A stretch of 33,250 bases of DNA, taken from positions 1 to 33,250 of the forward strand of contig CAKTZA010000042.1 in assembly GCA_934635045.1 (NCBI GenBank), read 5' to 3'. Positions 7,162 to 18,136 of this stretch are shown piece by piece (the stretch's first letter is position 1; every line of letters starts with the position of its first letter). Below the pieces are notes generated by a model. It made no database searches and was not told where the DNA came from. It saw nothing but the letters and a program-made list of their open reading frames with translations. This DNA comes from an uncultured Kiritimatiellota bacterium (GTDB taxonomy: Bacteria > Verrucomicrobiota > Kiritimatiellia > RFP12 > UBA1067). Both the position numbers and the translations under genes were made by a program.

Positions 7162-8769
7162 TTACTTTGCCTCCGATGTGTTGGGGACGGACGCGGCAAC
7201 CGCTGCCGCGCCCGCGACCTGTTGTTGCTGACATTTTTCCGATGCGCCGAAAAGCCCCCACGCCGTCCACCCCAGCAGGGCGACGACAAGCGCGAGCAGC
7301 AGCGCGTAGAGGGCCGCGTCCGACGTCTTCGCGCACTTCGTGAAGCCACGCGCCCGCGCCATCGAGAAGCGGATCGGACGGTTCACCGCCCAGCCCGAGG
7401 CGTTCAGGATCGCGCCGAGGTCGCGGCGGCGCAGCTTGAACCACGTGAGAATCACGCTCGGCAGCGAGACGACGAGGACAATCGCCAGGACGGCCGCGAG
7501 GAACTGCCACGGCCCCATGCCGCGCACGACCGCCGCGACGGACGCCACCGCCGCGCCGGCCATGCCGACGCCGATGCCGATCGCCGCAACCGAACTCGCG
7601 AGTGCCGCGCCGCCGGCTTCGGCCGATGCCGCGCCCTTCTGCACCTTCTCGACCGACTTCGCCTGTCGGTCGCCGAGAAACTTCTTCACGGCGGCGGCAA
7701 GGCCCGCGCCCAGCTTCTTCCACGGAGACCAGAACGCCTCCGTCAGCGAGACCTGCGACTCGACGACCTGCGTGACGACCGCCTCCCAGTTTCCGCCGTC
7801 GCGGTCGTAGAAGACGCCGTTGCGGCCCGCGTAGAGTCCGCCGATCGTCCCCGCCGTCACGACCGCGCAGATCGTGCGCTCGGCACCGTCCCGCGGACGC
7901 TTCAGTTTCAGGTAGATGACGCAGCAGTCGGACTTGCCCGACAGCGCGGCGTGCGCCGCCTCGCTCTCGACGTGGAAGCAGAGGTCGAGTTCCTTGCCGT
8001 CAATCCGCAGCGTGCCCGTCTGGAAGATCGCCGACGCCGTCTCGTCGTAGAGGCGATCCATCGTCACGTAGTTCTGCAGAAACTCGCCGAGAAAGATCCG
8101 ATAGCGCAGCAGTCGCTCCGCCTCGACGAGCGCGGCCTTCGCCTCGGCATGGACGACGGGCTTCGCCGCGCGCCAGGCGCGGAACGGCGCAAACGCCGCC
8201 TTGACGGCCTTCCAGTCCATCCGCGTGAGCGCATCCTTCTCGCCGAGGACAGGCTTGACGCATTTTGCCGCGAACGCGCAAATCGCCTCCACGTGCTTCG
8301 GGTTGAGATGACCCTTCAGCGGCAGCACCTTGTCCGGCTCCTCCGTCACGAGCGGCAGGTCGTCCGGCGGCGTGAAGAACGCCTCGACGACCGGCTCGAC
8401 GGCGGCGAGCGCGGCCTCGGCCGCCGGGGTGTCCGCCCCGCAGACGGCAACCGCCGGATCGCGCCCCTGCGCCTCCCAGTCGGCGCGCGCGGCCTTCTCG
8501 GCCTCGGTCAGCTCCAGCTGTTCGAGGTCGGCCTGTTTCGCCAGATTCTCGGCAAGGGCCTTCTCGTCGGCCGCGTGGTCGCCGAAGAGGTCGTCGACCG
8601 AAACGCCCTTCGCCTTCAGGAAGTCGAGCGCGGCCCGCACCTCGTCCGTGCGGATGCGCCCGTCGCCGTCCGCATCCAGGAGCGCAAGCGTCCGCGCATC
8701 AAACCGCAGCCCCTTGACGGGACAGGAAATCGCATACCAGTCTTTCAGGTCTTCGGGCATCTCAAGCAT
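7162..8769 (-). CDS. Unknown EF-hand membrane protein
   Basis: I do not recognise a named family for this 535-residue protein. Residues 32-43 are a canonical EF-hand loop (DADGDGRIRTDE), so calcium binding near the N-terminus is likely. A long alanine- and glutamate-rich middle follows. The C-terminal third has hydrophobic segments near 385-410, 415-440 and 485-510, with no N-terminal signal peptide. The start at 8769 is supported by GGAGG nine bases upstream; the frame extends to 9114 but that part overlaps fcl. The gene lies between fcl and the pseudopilin gene, one base from the latter. Function in envelope biology or secretion is only a guess from this position. Confidence 0.8.
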   Translation of the reverse strand: MLEMPEDLKDWYAISCPVKGLRFDARTLALLDADGDGRIRTDEVRAALDFLKAKGVSVDDLFGDHAADEKALAENLAKQADLEQLELTEAEKAARADWEAQGRDPAVAVCGADTPAAEAALAAVEPVVEAFFTPPDDLPLVTEEPDKVLPLKGHLNPKHVEAICAFAAKCVKPVLGEKDALTRMDWKAVKAAFAPFRAWRAAKPVVHAEAKAALVEAERLLRYRIFLGEFLQNYVTMDRLYDETASAIFQTGTLRIDGKELDLCFHVESEAAHAALSGKSDCCVIYLKLKRPRDGAERTICAVVTAGTIGGLYAGRNGVFYDRDGGNWEAVVTQVVESQVSLTEAFWSPWKKLGAGLAAAVKKFLGDRQAKSVEKVQKGAASAEAGGAALASSVAAIGIGVGMAGAAVASVAAVVRGMGPWQFLAAVLAIVLVVSLPSVILTWFKLRRRDLGAILNASGWAVNRPIRFSMARARGFTKCAKTSDAALYALLLALVVALLGWTAWGLFGASEKCQQQQVAGAAAVAASVPNTSEAK

Positions 8770-8819
8770 TGTCTTGTTCCTCCGTGTACTCTTCGTTGAC
8801 TCTTCAAGAACCGTCCTCG

Positions 8820-9776
8820 TCACGCGCGCACGATCCGCACGCGCCCCGCCGCGCACTCCGCGCGGTAACACGCGACCGTGCGGCGCAACCCCTCGTCCAG
8901 CGAGATCTGCGGCTTCCAGCCGAGCGAGCGGATGAGCGTCGTGTCGCAGAGCTTGCGCGGCGTGCCGTCGGGCTTTGCCGCGTCCCACGCAATCGCCGCC
9001 GGGCATCCTGTCGCCGCGCGCACCTTCTCGGCGAGGTCGCGAATCGAGACCTCCTCGCCCGAGCCGACGTTCATGAGGTCCGGCGGGTTTTCGAGGCCGA
9101 GCGCGAAGAGGCACGCCGCCGCGAGGTCGTCGACGTGCAGGAACTCGCGCAGCGGCGTCCCCGTGCCCCAGAGCGGCACGGTCGCGTCGCCCCGCACACG
9201 CGCCTCCTCGAACTTGCGGATCATCGTCGGCAGGACGTGCCCGCCCACGAGGTCGTAGTTGTCACCCGGCCCGTAGAGGTTCGTCGGCATGAGCGAATGG
9301 TAGCAGAGGCCGCGTTCGCGCCGCAGGAACTCGCAGAGCTTGAGGCCGGAGATCTTCGCGAGCGCATACCCCTCGTTCGTCTTCTCCAGCGCGCTCGTGA
9401 GAAGCGCGCTTTCCGGGATCGGCTGCGGCGCGAGGCGCGGGTAGATGCACGTCGAGCCAAGGAAAAGGAGCCGCGTCACACCCGCCTCCGCCGCGCCCCA
9501 GACCGTGTTGAGCGCAATCAGCTCGTTCTCGTAGAGGAAGCGCGCGTTGGCCGCGCTGTTCGCGCCAATGCCGCCGACGCGCGCCGCCGCGATGACGGCG
9601 ACGTCGGGCTTTTCCGCCGCGTAGAATGCGCGCACGGCCCAGGGATCGAGCAGGTCGAGCTCGGCGTGGGTGCGCGTGACGACGTTCGCGTAGCCGCCCT
9701 GCGCGAGCGCGCGGCAGACGGCGGAGCCGACCATGCCGCGATGCCCCGCGACGAAAATCCTGTCCGCCTTACGCAT
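8820..9776 (-). CDS. fcl: GDP-L-fucose synthase
   Basis: It converts GDP-4-keto-6-deoxymannose to GDP-L-fucose by epimerisation and NADPH reduction. The protein is an extended SDR with the nucleotide-binding GHRGMVGSAV near the N-terminus and a YALAK catalytic YxxxK; it also has the family segments RVGGIGAN, LFLGSTCIYP and PTNLYGPGDNYD. Its 318 residues are the usual length. The start overlaps the end of gmd by eight bases, so the two successive enzymes are co-translated. Fucose would go to a surface polysaccharide or glycoprotein. Confidence 0.95.
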   Translation of the reverse strand: MRKADRIFVAGHRGMVGSAVCRALAQGGYANVVTRTHAELDLLDPWAVRAFYAAEKPDVAVIAAARVGGIGANSAANARFLYENELIALNTVWGAAEAGVTRLLFLGSTCIYPRLAPQPIPESALLTSALEKTNEGYALAKISGLKLCEFLRRERGLCYHSLMPTNLYGPGDNYDLVGGHVLPTMIRKFEEARVRGDATVPLWGTGTPLREFLHVDDLAAACLFALGLENPPDLMNVGSGEEVSIRDLAEKVRAATGCPAAIAWDAAKPDGTPRKLCDTTLIRSLGWKPQISLDEGLRRTVACYRAECAAGRVRIVRA

Positions 9777-10770
9777 TCTTCACCGTCCGTTCCTTGCGCG
9801 CCAGTTCGAGGTCGGCGTCCATCATCATCTTGACGAGGCCCTTGAACGTCACCTTCGGCTCCCAGCCGAGGACGCGCCGGGCCTTGCTCGCGTCGCCGAG
9901 GAGCTGGTCGACCTCGCTCGGACGGTTGTAGCGGTCGTCGTGCTTCGTGTACTTCGCCCAGTCGAGCCCGACGTATCCGAACGCCTCCTCCAGCAGTTCC
10001 TTCACCGAGTGCATCTCGCCCGTCGCGAGCACATAGTCGTCCGGCGCATCCTGCTGGAGCATCCGCCACATCCCCTCGACGTAGTCGCCCGCGTAGCCCC
10101 AGTCGCGCCGCGCGTCGATGTTGCCCATGAAGAGCTCGTCCTGAAGGCCGAGCTTGATGCGGCTCGCCGCGCGCGTCACCTTGCGCGTCACGAACGTCTC
10201 GCCCCGGCGCGGCGACTCGTGGTTGAAGAGGATGCCGTTCGAGGCGTGCAGGCCGTAGGCCTCGCGGTAGTTCTTGACGGCCCAGAAGCCGTAGAGCTTC
10301 GCGACGGCGTAGGGGCTGCGCGGATAGAACGGCGTCGTCTCCTTCTGCGGCACCTCCTGAACCTTGCCGTAGAGCTCTGACGTCGAGGCCTGGTAGAAGC
10401 GCGTCTTCACGCCCGTCAGGCGGATCGCCTCCAGGAGGCGCATCGTGCCGAGCGCGTCCACGTCGCCCGTGAACTCCGGCGAGTCGAAGCTGACGCGCAC
10501 GTGGCTCTGCGCGGCGAGGTTGTACACCTCGTCCGGCTTGATCTCGTGGACGAGGCGCATGAGGTTCGAGCTGTCGCCGAGGTCGCCGTAGTGCAGGAAG
10601 AGCTTCACGCCGCTGACGTGCGGATCCTGGTAGAGGTGGTCGATGCGGCCCGTGTTGAACGTGCTCGAGCGGCGGATGATGCCGTGAACCTCGTAGCCCT
10701 TGTCGAGCAGCAGTTCCGCGAGGTAGCTGCCGTCCTGTCCCGTGATGCCGGTGATGAGCGCCTTCTTCAT
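9769..10770 (-). CDS. gmd: GDP-mannose 4,6-dehydratase
   Basis: It converts GDP-mannose to GDP-4-keto-6-deoxymannose, the first step to GDP-fucose. Seen are the Rossmann motif GITGQDGSYLAELLLDKGYE, the RRSSTFNTGRIDHLY segment, STSELYGKVQEVPQ and the catalytic SPYAVAKLY. The length (333 residues) is within the family range. It starts 18 bases after lepA, and fcl follows with an 8-base overlap. It is likely transcribed with the upstream translation genes, since no separate promoter is obvious. Confidence 0.95.
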   Translation of the reverse strand: MKKALITGITGQDGSYLAELLLDKGYEVHGIIRRSSTFNTGRIDHLYQDPHVSGVKLFLHYGDLGDSSNLMRLVHEIKPDEVYNLAAQSHVRVSFDSPEFTGDVDALGTMRLLEAIRLTGVKTRFYQASTSELYGKVQEVPQKETTPFYPRSPYAVAKLYGFWAVKNYREAYGLHASNGILFNHESPRRGETFVTRKVTRAASRIKLGLQDELFMGNIDARRDWGYAGDYVEGMWRMLQQDAPDDYVLATGEMHSVKELLEEAFGYVGLDWAKYTKHDDRYNRPSEVDQLLGDASKARRVLGWEPKVTFKGLVKMMMDADLELARKERTVKNA

Positions 10771-10788
10771 GATTTCGTCTTCCTTCCG

Positions 10789-12599
<1,811 letters not shown>

Positions 12600-12600
<1 letters not shown>

Positions 12601-13622
12601 CAGCCGAGCTGGTTCAGGAAGCGGACGTCGTTCTCGTAGAGCCAGCGGATGTCGGGAATGCCGTACTTGATCATCGCGATGCGCTCGACGCCGAAGCCGA
12701 AGGCGTAGCCCGAGACCTTTTCCGGATCCCACCCGACGTGCTGGAAGACGCGCGGGTCGACCATGCCCGCGCCCGCGACCTCAATCCACCCCGACTGCTT
12801 GCAGACGCTGCACCCATTGCCCTTGCAGACGTGGCACGAGAAGTCGACCTCGACGGACGGCTCGGTGAACGGGAAGAAGTGCGGCCGGAAGCGCACGGTC
12901 ACGCTGTCGCCCATCATCTCCTTCGCGAAGTAGGCGAGGACGCTCTTGAGATCCGCGAGCGAGACGGGCTTCGTCGCCGTCTCGTCGACGTAGAGGCCCT
13001 CAATCTGGTGGAAGTTCGCCGAGTGCGTCGCGTCCGTCGTGTCGCGGCGGAACGTGCGGCCGGGGCAGATGACGCGCACGGGCGGCCTGTTCGCCATCAT
13101 CGTGCGGATCTGCACGGGCGAGGTCTGCGTGCGAAGCAGGCAGTCGTCGTTGAACCAGAACGTGTCCGTCCGGTCCTGCGAGGGATGGTGCGGCGGCGTG
13201 TTGAGCGCCGTGAAGTTGTTGAAGCGGTTCTCCAGCTCCGGGCCGTCGGCGACCGTGAAGCCGAGGCGGCCGAAGATGCGCGCCGTCTCCTCGATGACGC
13301 GCGAGAGCGGATGCTTCACGCCGAGGCCGAACCAGCGGCCGGGAAGCGTGAGGTCGGCCGCGACGGCCTGCTCGCCCGCGCCGCCGAGGTGGCCGGACGC
13401 CTGCAGCGCCGCCTCGACCTCGGCCTTCCACGCCTGGATCGCCTTGCCGAACGCGGGGCGCTCCTCCTTCGGCACGTCCTTCATCGCCTTGATGAGCGCG
13501 GGGATGGAGCCGTTCCGCCCCACGTACTTCACGCGCAGCGCCTCCACGGCCGCCGCATCGGCCGCCGCCGCGATTTCCTTCAGGCTTTCGGCCTTCGCCG
13601 CCTCCAAATCAGCAAGAGTCAT
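12600..13622 (-). CDS. pheS: Phenylalanyl-tRNA synthetase alpha subunit
   Basis: The catalytic subunit charges tRNA-Phe, normally as an alpha2-beta2 tetramer. Motif 2 (GRTFRRDTTDATHSANFHQ) and motif 3 (GFGVERIAMIKYGIPDIR) of class II synthetases are clear, and a cysteine-containing CHVCKGNGCSVC segment is present, as in many bacterial PheS. The start at 13622 is chosen for the GGAGGAGA site just upstream; a longer frame from 13742 would read through the tRNA-Pro gene. The usual partner pheT does not follow; lepA does. The gene is 340 residues, full length. Confidence 0.95.
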
Positions 13623-13638
13623 GTCTTCTCCTCCATAA

Positions 13639-13715
<77 letters not shown>

Positions 13716-13732
13716 CCGAAACGTGTCCGCAT

Positions 13733-13780
13733 AGTATACCATACTTTCGCTGTCCGTTGTGGGCCGTTTTTTGATATACT
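13733..13780. promoter_or_regulatory. Divergent promoters of tRNA-Pro/pheS and argBD
   Basis: Minus strand: TGGTATACT (-10 at 13733-13738). Plus strand: TGATATACT (-10 at 13775-13780), followed by ACGC. The two -10 boxes are 36 bases apart, so their -35 regions occupy the same DNA and transcription in the two directions may compete. Neither side has a good -35 match. Confidence 0.65.
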
Positions 13781-13790
13781 ACGCAAAATA

Positions 13791-14651
13791 ATGGAAAGAA
13801 TAGACACAGCGCAGGCCAAGGCGGCCGTTCTGACCGAGGCCCTGCCCTACATTCAGGACTTTCAGGGCTCCGTCGTCCTCGTGAAGCTCGGCGGCTCCGT
13901 GATGGAGGTCGAGGCGAACCTCGACTCGATCATGGACGACGTCGCGTTCCTGAACGCCGTCGGCATCAAGGTCGTGATCGTGCACGGCGGCGGCAAGGCG
14001 ATCTCGAAGGCGATCAAGGCCTCCGGGCTCGAGCCGGCGTTCGTGGAGGGGCTGCGCGTGACGGACGAGGCGACGATGGAGATCGTCCGCAAGACCCTCA
14101 ACAACGTCGTGAACCCCGACCTCGTCGCGCGCCTCTGCAGGCGCGGCGCGAACGCGAAGCCGCTGCACGGCAACTGGCTCTTCGGCGCGCAGAGGATCGC
14201 CGCGCCCGACCGGGGCTACGTCGGCGAGGTCGTGCAGGTTTCGGCCCGCGCCGTCGTCGAGATGCTCGACGCGCGCATCATCCCCGTCGTGACCCCGCTC
14301 GGCACGGGCGTGGACGACGGCCACCTCTACAATGTCAATGCGGACTTTGCGGCCGCGGCGCTTGCGAAGGCGCTCAAGGTCCGCAAGTTCGTCCTCGTGT
14401 CCGACGTCCCTGGGCTCCTGCAAGACCCCGGGGATCCGTCGACCCTTTTCTCTACCTTGCGCCTGGCCGACACGAGCCGGCTCAAGGAGGCCGGAGTCAT
14501 CTCGGGAGGGATGCTTCCGAAAATCGAGAGCTGCGAAGATGCGATCCGCGCGGGCGTGAAGAAGGTTCACCTCGTCGACGGGCGCATGGCGCACTCGCTG
14601 TTGTTGGAAATATTCACGCATGATGGCGTGGGAACGGAGATAATCGAATGA
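13791..14651 (+). CDS. argB: N-acetylglutamate kinase
   Basis: It phosphorylates N-acetylglutamate, the second step of arginine synthesis. The amino-acid-kinase motifs are seen: VLVKLGGSVM near residue 30, VIVHGGGKAISKA near 65, FVEGLRVTDEATM, and the C-terminal VISGGMLPKIESCEDAI. The length is 286 residues, the usual size. The ATG at 13791 lies 10 bases after the TATACT box with no room for a ribosome binding site, so the mRNA is probably nearly leaderless. Its stop overlaps argD (ATGA). A much longer upstream frame is antisense to pheS and not real. Confidence 0.95.
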   Translation: MERIDTAQAKAAVLTEALPYIQDFQGSVVLVKLGGSVMEVEANLDSIMDDVAFLNAVGIKVVIVHGGGKAISKAIKASGLEPAFVEGLRVTDEATMEIVRKTLNNVVNPDLVARLCRRGANAKPLHGNWLFGAQRIAAPDRGYVGEVVQVSARAVVEMLDARIIPVVTPLGTGVDDGHLYNVNADFAAAALAKALKVRKFVLVSDVPGLLQDPGDPSTLFSTLRLADTSRLKEAGVISGGMLPKIESCEDAIRAGVKKVHLVDGRMAHSLLLEIFTHDGVGTEIIE

Positions 14652-15853
14652 GCAACGAAAAGTCAATGGAAATCCTCGATCTTTACAGGGCGAAGGTCAT
14701 GCCGACCTACGCGCCGTCGGTGGCGGTCGCCTCCGGCAAGGGCATCACCGTGCGCGATGCGGACGGCCGCAGCTACTACGACTTCACGAGCGGCATCGGC
14801 GTGCAGGCCGTCGGCTACGGCAACAAAAAGGTGACGGAGGCGATCCAGTCGCAGGCCGCCGCGCTCACGCACTGCTCGAACCTCTTCGTGAACGCGCCCG
14901 AGACGCAGCTCGCGGCGAAGCTCGTCGAGCTCTCCGGCCTCGGCGGCAAGGTCTTCTTCTGCAACTCGGGCGCCGAGGCGAACGAGGCGGCGATCAAGCT
15001 CGCCCGCAAGTGGGGTCACGCGAACGGCGGCCGCTACGAGGTCGTCACGTTCCGCCAGGGCTTCCACGGGCGCACGCTCGCGACGGTCGCGGCGACGGCC
15101 CAGGCCTGGTGCCAGGAGGGCTACGACCCGCTGCCCGTCGGCTTCGCCTACGCCGACTACAACGACCTCGACAGCGTCAAGGCCGCGATTACCGACAAGA
15201 CGGTCGCAATCCTGTTGGAGGCCGTGCAGGGCGAGGGCGGCGTCACCCCGGCGACGGAAGACTTCCTGCGGGGCGTGCGCGCGCTCTGCGACGAGCGGAA
15301 CCTGCTGATGATCGTCGACGAGGTGCAGACCGGCATGGGCCGCACGGGCACGTGGTTCGCGTGGCAGGGCTATGGCGTGACGCCCGACCTCTTCACCTGC
15401 GCGAAGGCGCTCGGCGGCGGCCTCCCGATGGGCGCGCTCGTCTCGAACGCGAAGCTGGCGGACGTCTTCACGCCGTCGTCCCACGCCTCGACCTTCGGCG
15501 GCAACCCCGTCGCGGCGGCGGCGGCGAACGCGGTCATCTCCGTCATCGAGGAGGATGACCTGCTCGCGAACGTGGCGAAGGTCGGCGCGCTCCTCCGGGA
15601 GGCGCTGCAGAGCTTCGTCGACAAGTACGACAAGCTGTTGGAGGTGCGCGGCAAGGGCCTCATGCTCGGGCTCGTCGTCGACGGCGACGCGAAGGAGGTC
15701 GTGGACGCGCTCGCGGGCCAGGGGCTTCTCGCGCTCACGGCCGGCAAGAACGTCGTCCGCTTCCTGCCGCCGCTCTGCCTCGGCGAGGAAGACCTGGAGG
15801 ACGCGGTCGACATGATCTCCGACGCGCTCGACAACGTCTTCGGAGAGGCGTAA
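14648..15853 (+). CDS. argD: Acetylornithine aminotransferase
   Basis: A PLP enzyme making N-acetylornithine from the semialdehyde in arginine synthesis. Class III aminotransferase features are in order: YYDFTSGIGVQAVGY, FCNSGAEANEAAIKLAR, FRQGFHGRT, the LLEAVQGEGGV and DEVQTGMGRTG segments, and the PLP lysine in TCAKALGGGLPMGA. Its 401 residues match the family. It is translationally coupled to argB by ATGA and ends at a strong terminator 31 bases downstream. Related succinylornithine or ornithine aminotransferases are possible, but the argB partner favours argD. Confidence 0.94.
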   Translation: MSNEKSMEILDLYRAKVMPTYAPSVAVASGKGITVRDADGRSYYDFTSGIGVQAVGYGNKKVTEAIQSQAAALTHCSNLFVNAPETQLAAKLVELSGLGGKVFFCNSGAEANEAAIKLARKWGHANGGRYEVVTFRQGFHGRTLATVAATAQAWCQEGYDPLPVGFAYADYNDLDSVKAAITDKTVAILLEAVQGEGGVTPATEDFLRGVRALCDERNLLMIVDEVQTGMGRTGTWFAWQGYGVTPDLFTCAKALGGGLPMGALVSNAKLADVFTPSSHASTFGGNPVAAAAANAVISVIEEDDLLANVAKVGALLREALQSFVDKYDKLLEVRGKGLMLGLVVDGDAKEVVDALAGQGLLALTAGKNVVRFLPPLCLGEEDLEDAVDMISDALDNVFGEA

Positions 15854-15883
15854 GGGACGCCCCTTTCTTCTCGGCCAACCCAT

Positions 15884-15922
15884 AAAACGCGCGCACCGCC
15901 TTGACGCGGTGCGCGCGTTTTT
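15884..15922 (+). terminator. Strong rho-independent terminator after argBD
   Basis: A perfect 16-base stem: AAAACGCGCGCACCGC (15884-15899) pairs with 15906-15921 across a 6-base loop and continues into a T run. The loop holds TTGAC, part of the -35 box of the next promoter. Confidence 0.93.
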
Positions 15923-15930
15923 GGTATACT
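15901..15930 (+). promoter_or_regulatory. tRNA-Ala promoter embedded in the terminator
   Basis: TTGACG (15901-15906), an 18-base spacer and TGG-TATACT (15925-15930), followed by ACGCACC. The -35 box lies in the loop of the argBD terminator and the spacer is the descending stem and T run. Confidence 0.8.
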
Positions 15931-15950
15931 ACGCACCGTTTTCAACACAT

Positions 15951-16026
<76 letters not shown>

Positions 16027-16060
16027 TCCCCACACGTTCGTCTTTCAGCGGAACTGCTGA

Positions 16061-16684
16061 CTAAAGGAATCGCGGCGCATTGTCGTTGCGCGAACGGAAG
16101 GCGAAGAGAATCGCGTTCAGCGCGTCAACAGACTCGGAGATCTCGGCCTGGCCGGAGACGGCAATGCGCAGGACGGCCGTCTCGAACTGGGAGTAGAGCA
16201 GCGCCGTCGCCCGGTTCGCGTTGATCGAGGCGTCGTACTCGCCCCGGTGGATCGCCTCGACCACAAAGGAGTGGAGGATGCGCTTCAGCCCCATCGTGTG
16301 CCGCAGGATGTTGTCCACCGGGATTTTTCCGCCGCGCCGCACCGCACAGAGGAAGTCGACGATGACGCAGAGGAAGTCGCGGTTGTCGAAGAGCAGCGCG
16401 AAGACCGAAATGCAGATCTGGCGCAGCTTCGCGTCCGGCGACAGGCGCGAGCGGACGATCTCGCGGTAGCGGACGCCAATGACGCCCGTCGCCTCGTCGA
16501 TGGCCTCGTTGAAGATCTGCCGCTTGTCCTTGAAGTACGTGTAGAGCAGCGTCCGCGAAATGCCGCAGGCCTCCGCAATCATGCCGAAGTTCACGTCGCC
16601 AAAGCCATGACGCGCGAACAGCCTGAGGCTGATCGCGCGTATCTCGCGTTTGCGCTCCTTGTGGTTGACCGTCCTGTTCGCCAT
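16061..16684 (-). CDS. TetR/AcrR family transcriptional regulator
   Basis: This 207-residue protein has the TetR DNA-binding domain at residues 10-57: a helix with LRLFARHGFGDVNFGMIAEA, then the recognition segment CGISRTLLYTYFKDKRQIF. The C-terminal part is a helical ligand domain of unknown specificity. The gene lies 27 bases after the FadL-type gene on the same strand but has its own TGGTATAAT box 9 bases before the ATG, which predicts a nearly leaderless message. By position it may control the FadL-type porin or itself; the ligand could be a fatty acid or other hydrophobic compound, which is inference. Confidence 0.9.
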   Translation of the reverse strand: MANRTVNHKERKREIRAISLRLFARHGFGDVNFGMIAEACGISRTLLYTYFKDKRQIFNEAIDEATGVIGVRYREIVRSRLSPDAKLRQICISVFALLFDNRDFLCVIVDFLCAVRRGGKIPVDNILRHTMGLKRILHSFVVEAIHRGEYDASINANRATALLYSQFETAVLRIAVSGQAEISESVDALNAILFAFRSRNDNAPRFL

Positions 16685-16693
16685 TAGGAGCGC

Positions 16694-16702
16694 ATTATAC
16701 CA
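16694..16702 (-). promoter_or_regulatory. Extended -10 promoter of the TetR gene
   Basis: TGGTATAAT on the minus strand, followed by GCGCTCCTA and then the ATG at 16684. Any -35 region lies inside the 3' end of the FadL-type gene. Confidence 0.6.
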
Positions 16703-16711
16703 AAACTTCCG

Positions 16712-18019
16712 TCAGAAGGCATACGAAAGCGAGGCCGCCAGCATGTGCGAACAGGCATTGCTCGTCCCGAAGAAATGGGATCGCTCGTCGGCGGAGCCCT
16801 TGTTCACCGTGATCCAGCGGTCGCCGTCATCCATCATGACCAGGTTGTAGCCGATGTCGAGGCGCAACGAGCGCCAGATGTAGTAGCCCGCGCCCAGGCC
16901 GACGATGTTGCGGTGCCCGCCCGGCAGCATCGTCGTGCCGCGCTCTTCGGACGACGGGTCCATGTCGAACACGTAGCCGCAGCGGAGCGAGAGGTCTTCC
17001 GTGACGTCATATTCAAGGCCGACCGCGAAGCGCCAGACGTCATCCCATTCGAGCGGCAGGTCGAAGGAACTCGGCTCCAGCCGACCCGTCGTCGCATTGA
17101 GACTGCGCGCCGGAATCTTGAAGGAGATCGTATCCACGCTCGACCATTGCGTCCAGGTCGTCGCAAAGCCCGCGTGCCACTTCTCGTTCGGCGAATCCCA
17201 GTTGAGGCCGGCCGTGAGGGACTGCGGCAGCGTCAGGCGCGCGCTCGCGTCGCTGTGCAGGTCGCCGCCCGTCGCCGCGTAGGGAATCCTGCCGAGAAGC
17301 GGATGCGGAACCGAGCCGTTGATGTCGAAGTCGCCCTTGATGTTGTGCTTGATCTGCGAACGGTAGACGACGCCGAGGCTGAGGCGGCCGAAGTCCTGGC
17401 TCTCGAAGAGCCTGAACGTCGTGCCGAAGTTGTAGCCCATCGAGATGTCGTCGCCGTCCAGCTCGCTCATCAGGTCGTAGCCCGGCGTGCCGTGATGCGG
17501 ACGCTTCTTGTTGTTGAAGGTGATGTAGCTCATCTTGAGGCCCGCCGCGACCGACCACCAGTCCGTGAGCCGGTACGCGAGGTTCGGGTTGAGCGTGAAC
17601 TGCATCAGCGTCGTCTCGACCGTGTCGCCCGCAAGCGACCAGTCCGTCCCGTATTTCGTGCCGAGGCCGTTCTCGCAGTAGGCGCCAAGCCCGAAGAAGA
17701 GGTCGTCCCCCCAGACCGGCGTCGTGACGAAGAGGTGCGGAATGCAGAACAGGCCGGGGTTCATGTTCCGTTCGCTGCGCCCGTCCACGGAAATGTCCGA
17801 ATAAAGCCAGACAAGCGTCGAGCCGACCATGATCGACACATTCGTCGTTTCTGTCATGTTTGCCGGGTTGTAGTAGACGGCCGAAGCGTCCTTCGTCGAG
17901 CCGACGAGCGTTCCGCCGAGCGCATTGCCGCGCGCAGACGCCTCATAAAGGCCGAAACCGGCCGAATATGCCGCGCCCATCGGCAGAACCGCACACAGAC
18001 TCAGAAGCAGTTTTTTCAT
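16712..18019 (-). CDS. OmpP1/FadL/TodX family outer-membrane protein
   Basis: A 435-residue outer-membrane beta-barrel of the long-chain fatty acid or hydrocarbon transporter family. It has a signal peptide (MKKLLLSLCAVLPMGAAYSA), then the hallmark hatch sequence GFGLYEASARGNALGGTLVG and DASAVYYNPANMT. Many alternating-hydrophobic strands follow and the last residues LAASLSYAF end in phenylalanine, as outer-membrane proteins do. The ATG at 18019 is chosen for AAGGA 11 bases upstream and a standard signal peptide; a GTG at 18028 is an alternative. Neighbour TetR may regulate it. Substrate is not predictable. Confidence 0.9.
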   Translation of the reverse strand: MKKLLLSLCAVLPMGAAYSAGFGLYEASARGNALGGTLVGSTKDASAVYYNPANMTETTNVSIMVGSTLVWLYSDISVDGRSERNMNPGLFCIPHLFVTTPVWGDDLFFGLGAYCENGLGTKYGTDWSLAGDTVETTLMQFTLNPNLAYRLTDWWSVAAGLKMSYITFNNKKRPHHGTPGYDLMSELDGDDISMGYNFGTTFRLFESQDFGRLSLGVVYRSQIKHNIKGDFDINGSVPHPLLGRIPYAATGGDLHSDASARLTLPQSLTAGLNWDSPNEKWHAGFATTWTQWSSVDTISFKIPARSLNATTGRLEPSSFDLPLEWDDVWRFAVGLEYDVTEDLSLRCGYVFDMDPSSEERGTTMLPGGHRNIVGLGAGYYIWRSLRLDIGYNLVMMDDGDRWITVNKGSADERSHFFGTSNACSHMLAASLSYAF

Positions 18020-18054
18020 ATTTGACACTTTCCTTGTTTTTGTCAGTGGCGCGT

Positions 18055-18084
18055 ATTATAGCATAATCGTCCCTGCCTCTGCAA
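18055..18084 (-). promoter_or_regulatory. Promoter of the FadL-type gene
   Basis: Minus strand TTGCAG (18079-18084), 18-base spacer, TGC-TATAAT (18055-18060), then ACGCGCC. This -10 and the following bases are identical to those of the ferredoxin promoter. Confidence 0.7.
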
Positions 18085-18136
18085 CCGAGGGGGTGCATGA
18101 AGGGAAATGTCGGTGTCTCAGTCTGCGGTGCCGCCT

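Noticed and set aside
16045..16060. Small hairpin TCAGC/GCTGA between tRNA-Ala and the end of the TetR gene, as a terminator.
   Set aside because: Only five base pairs and no T run on either strand.
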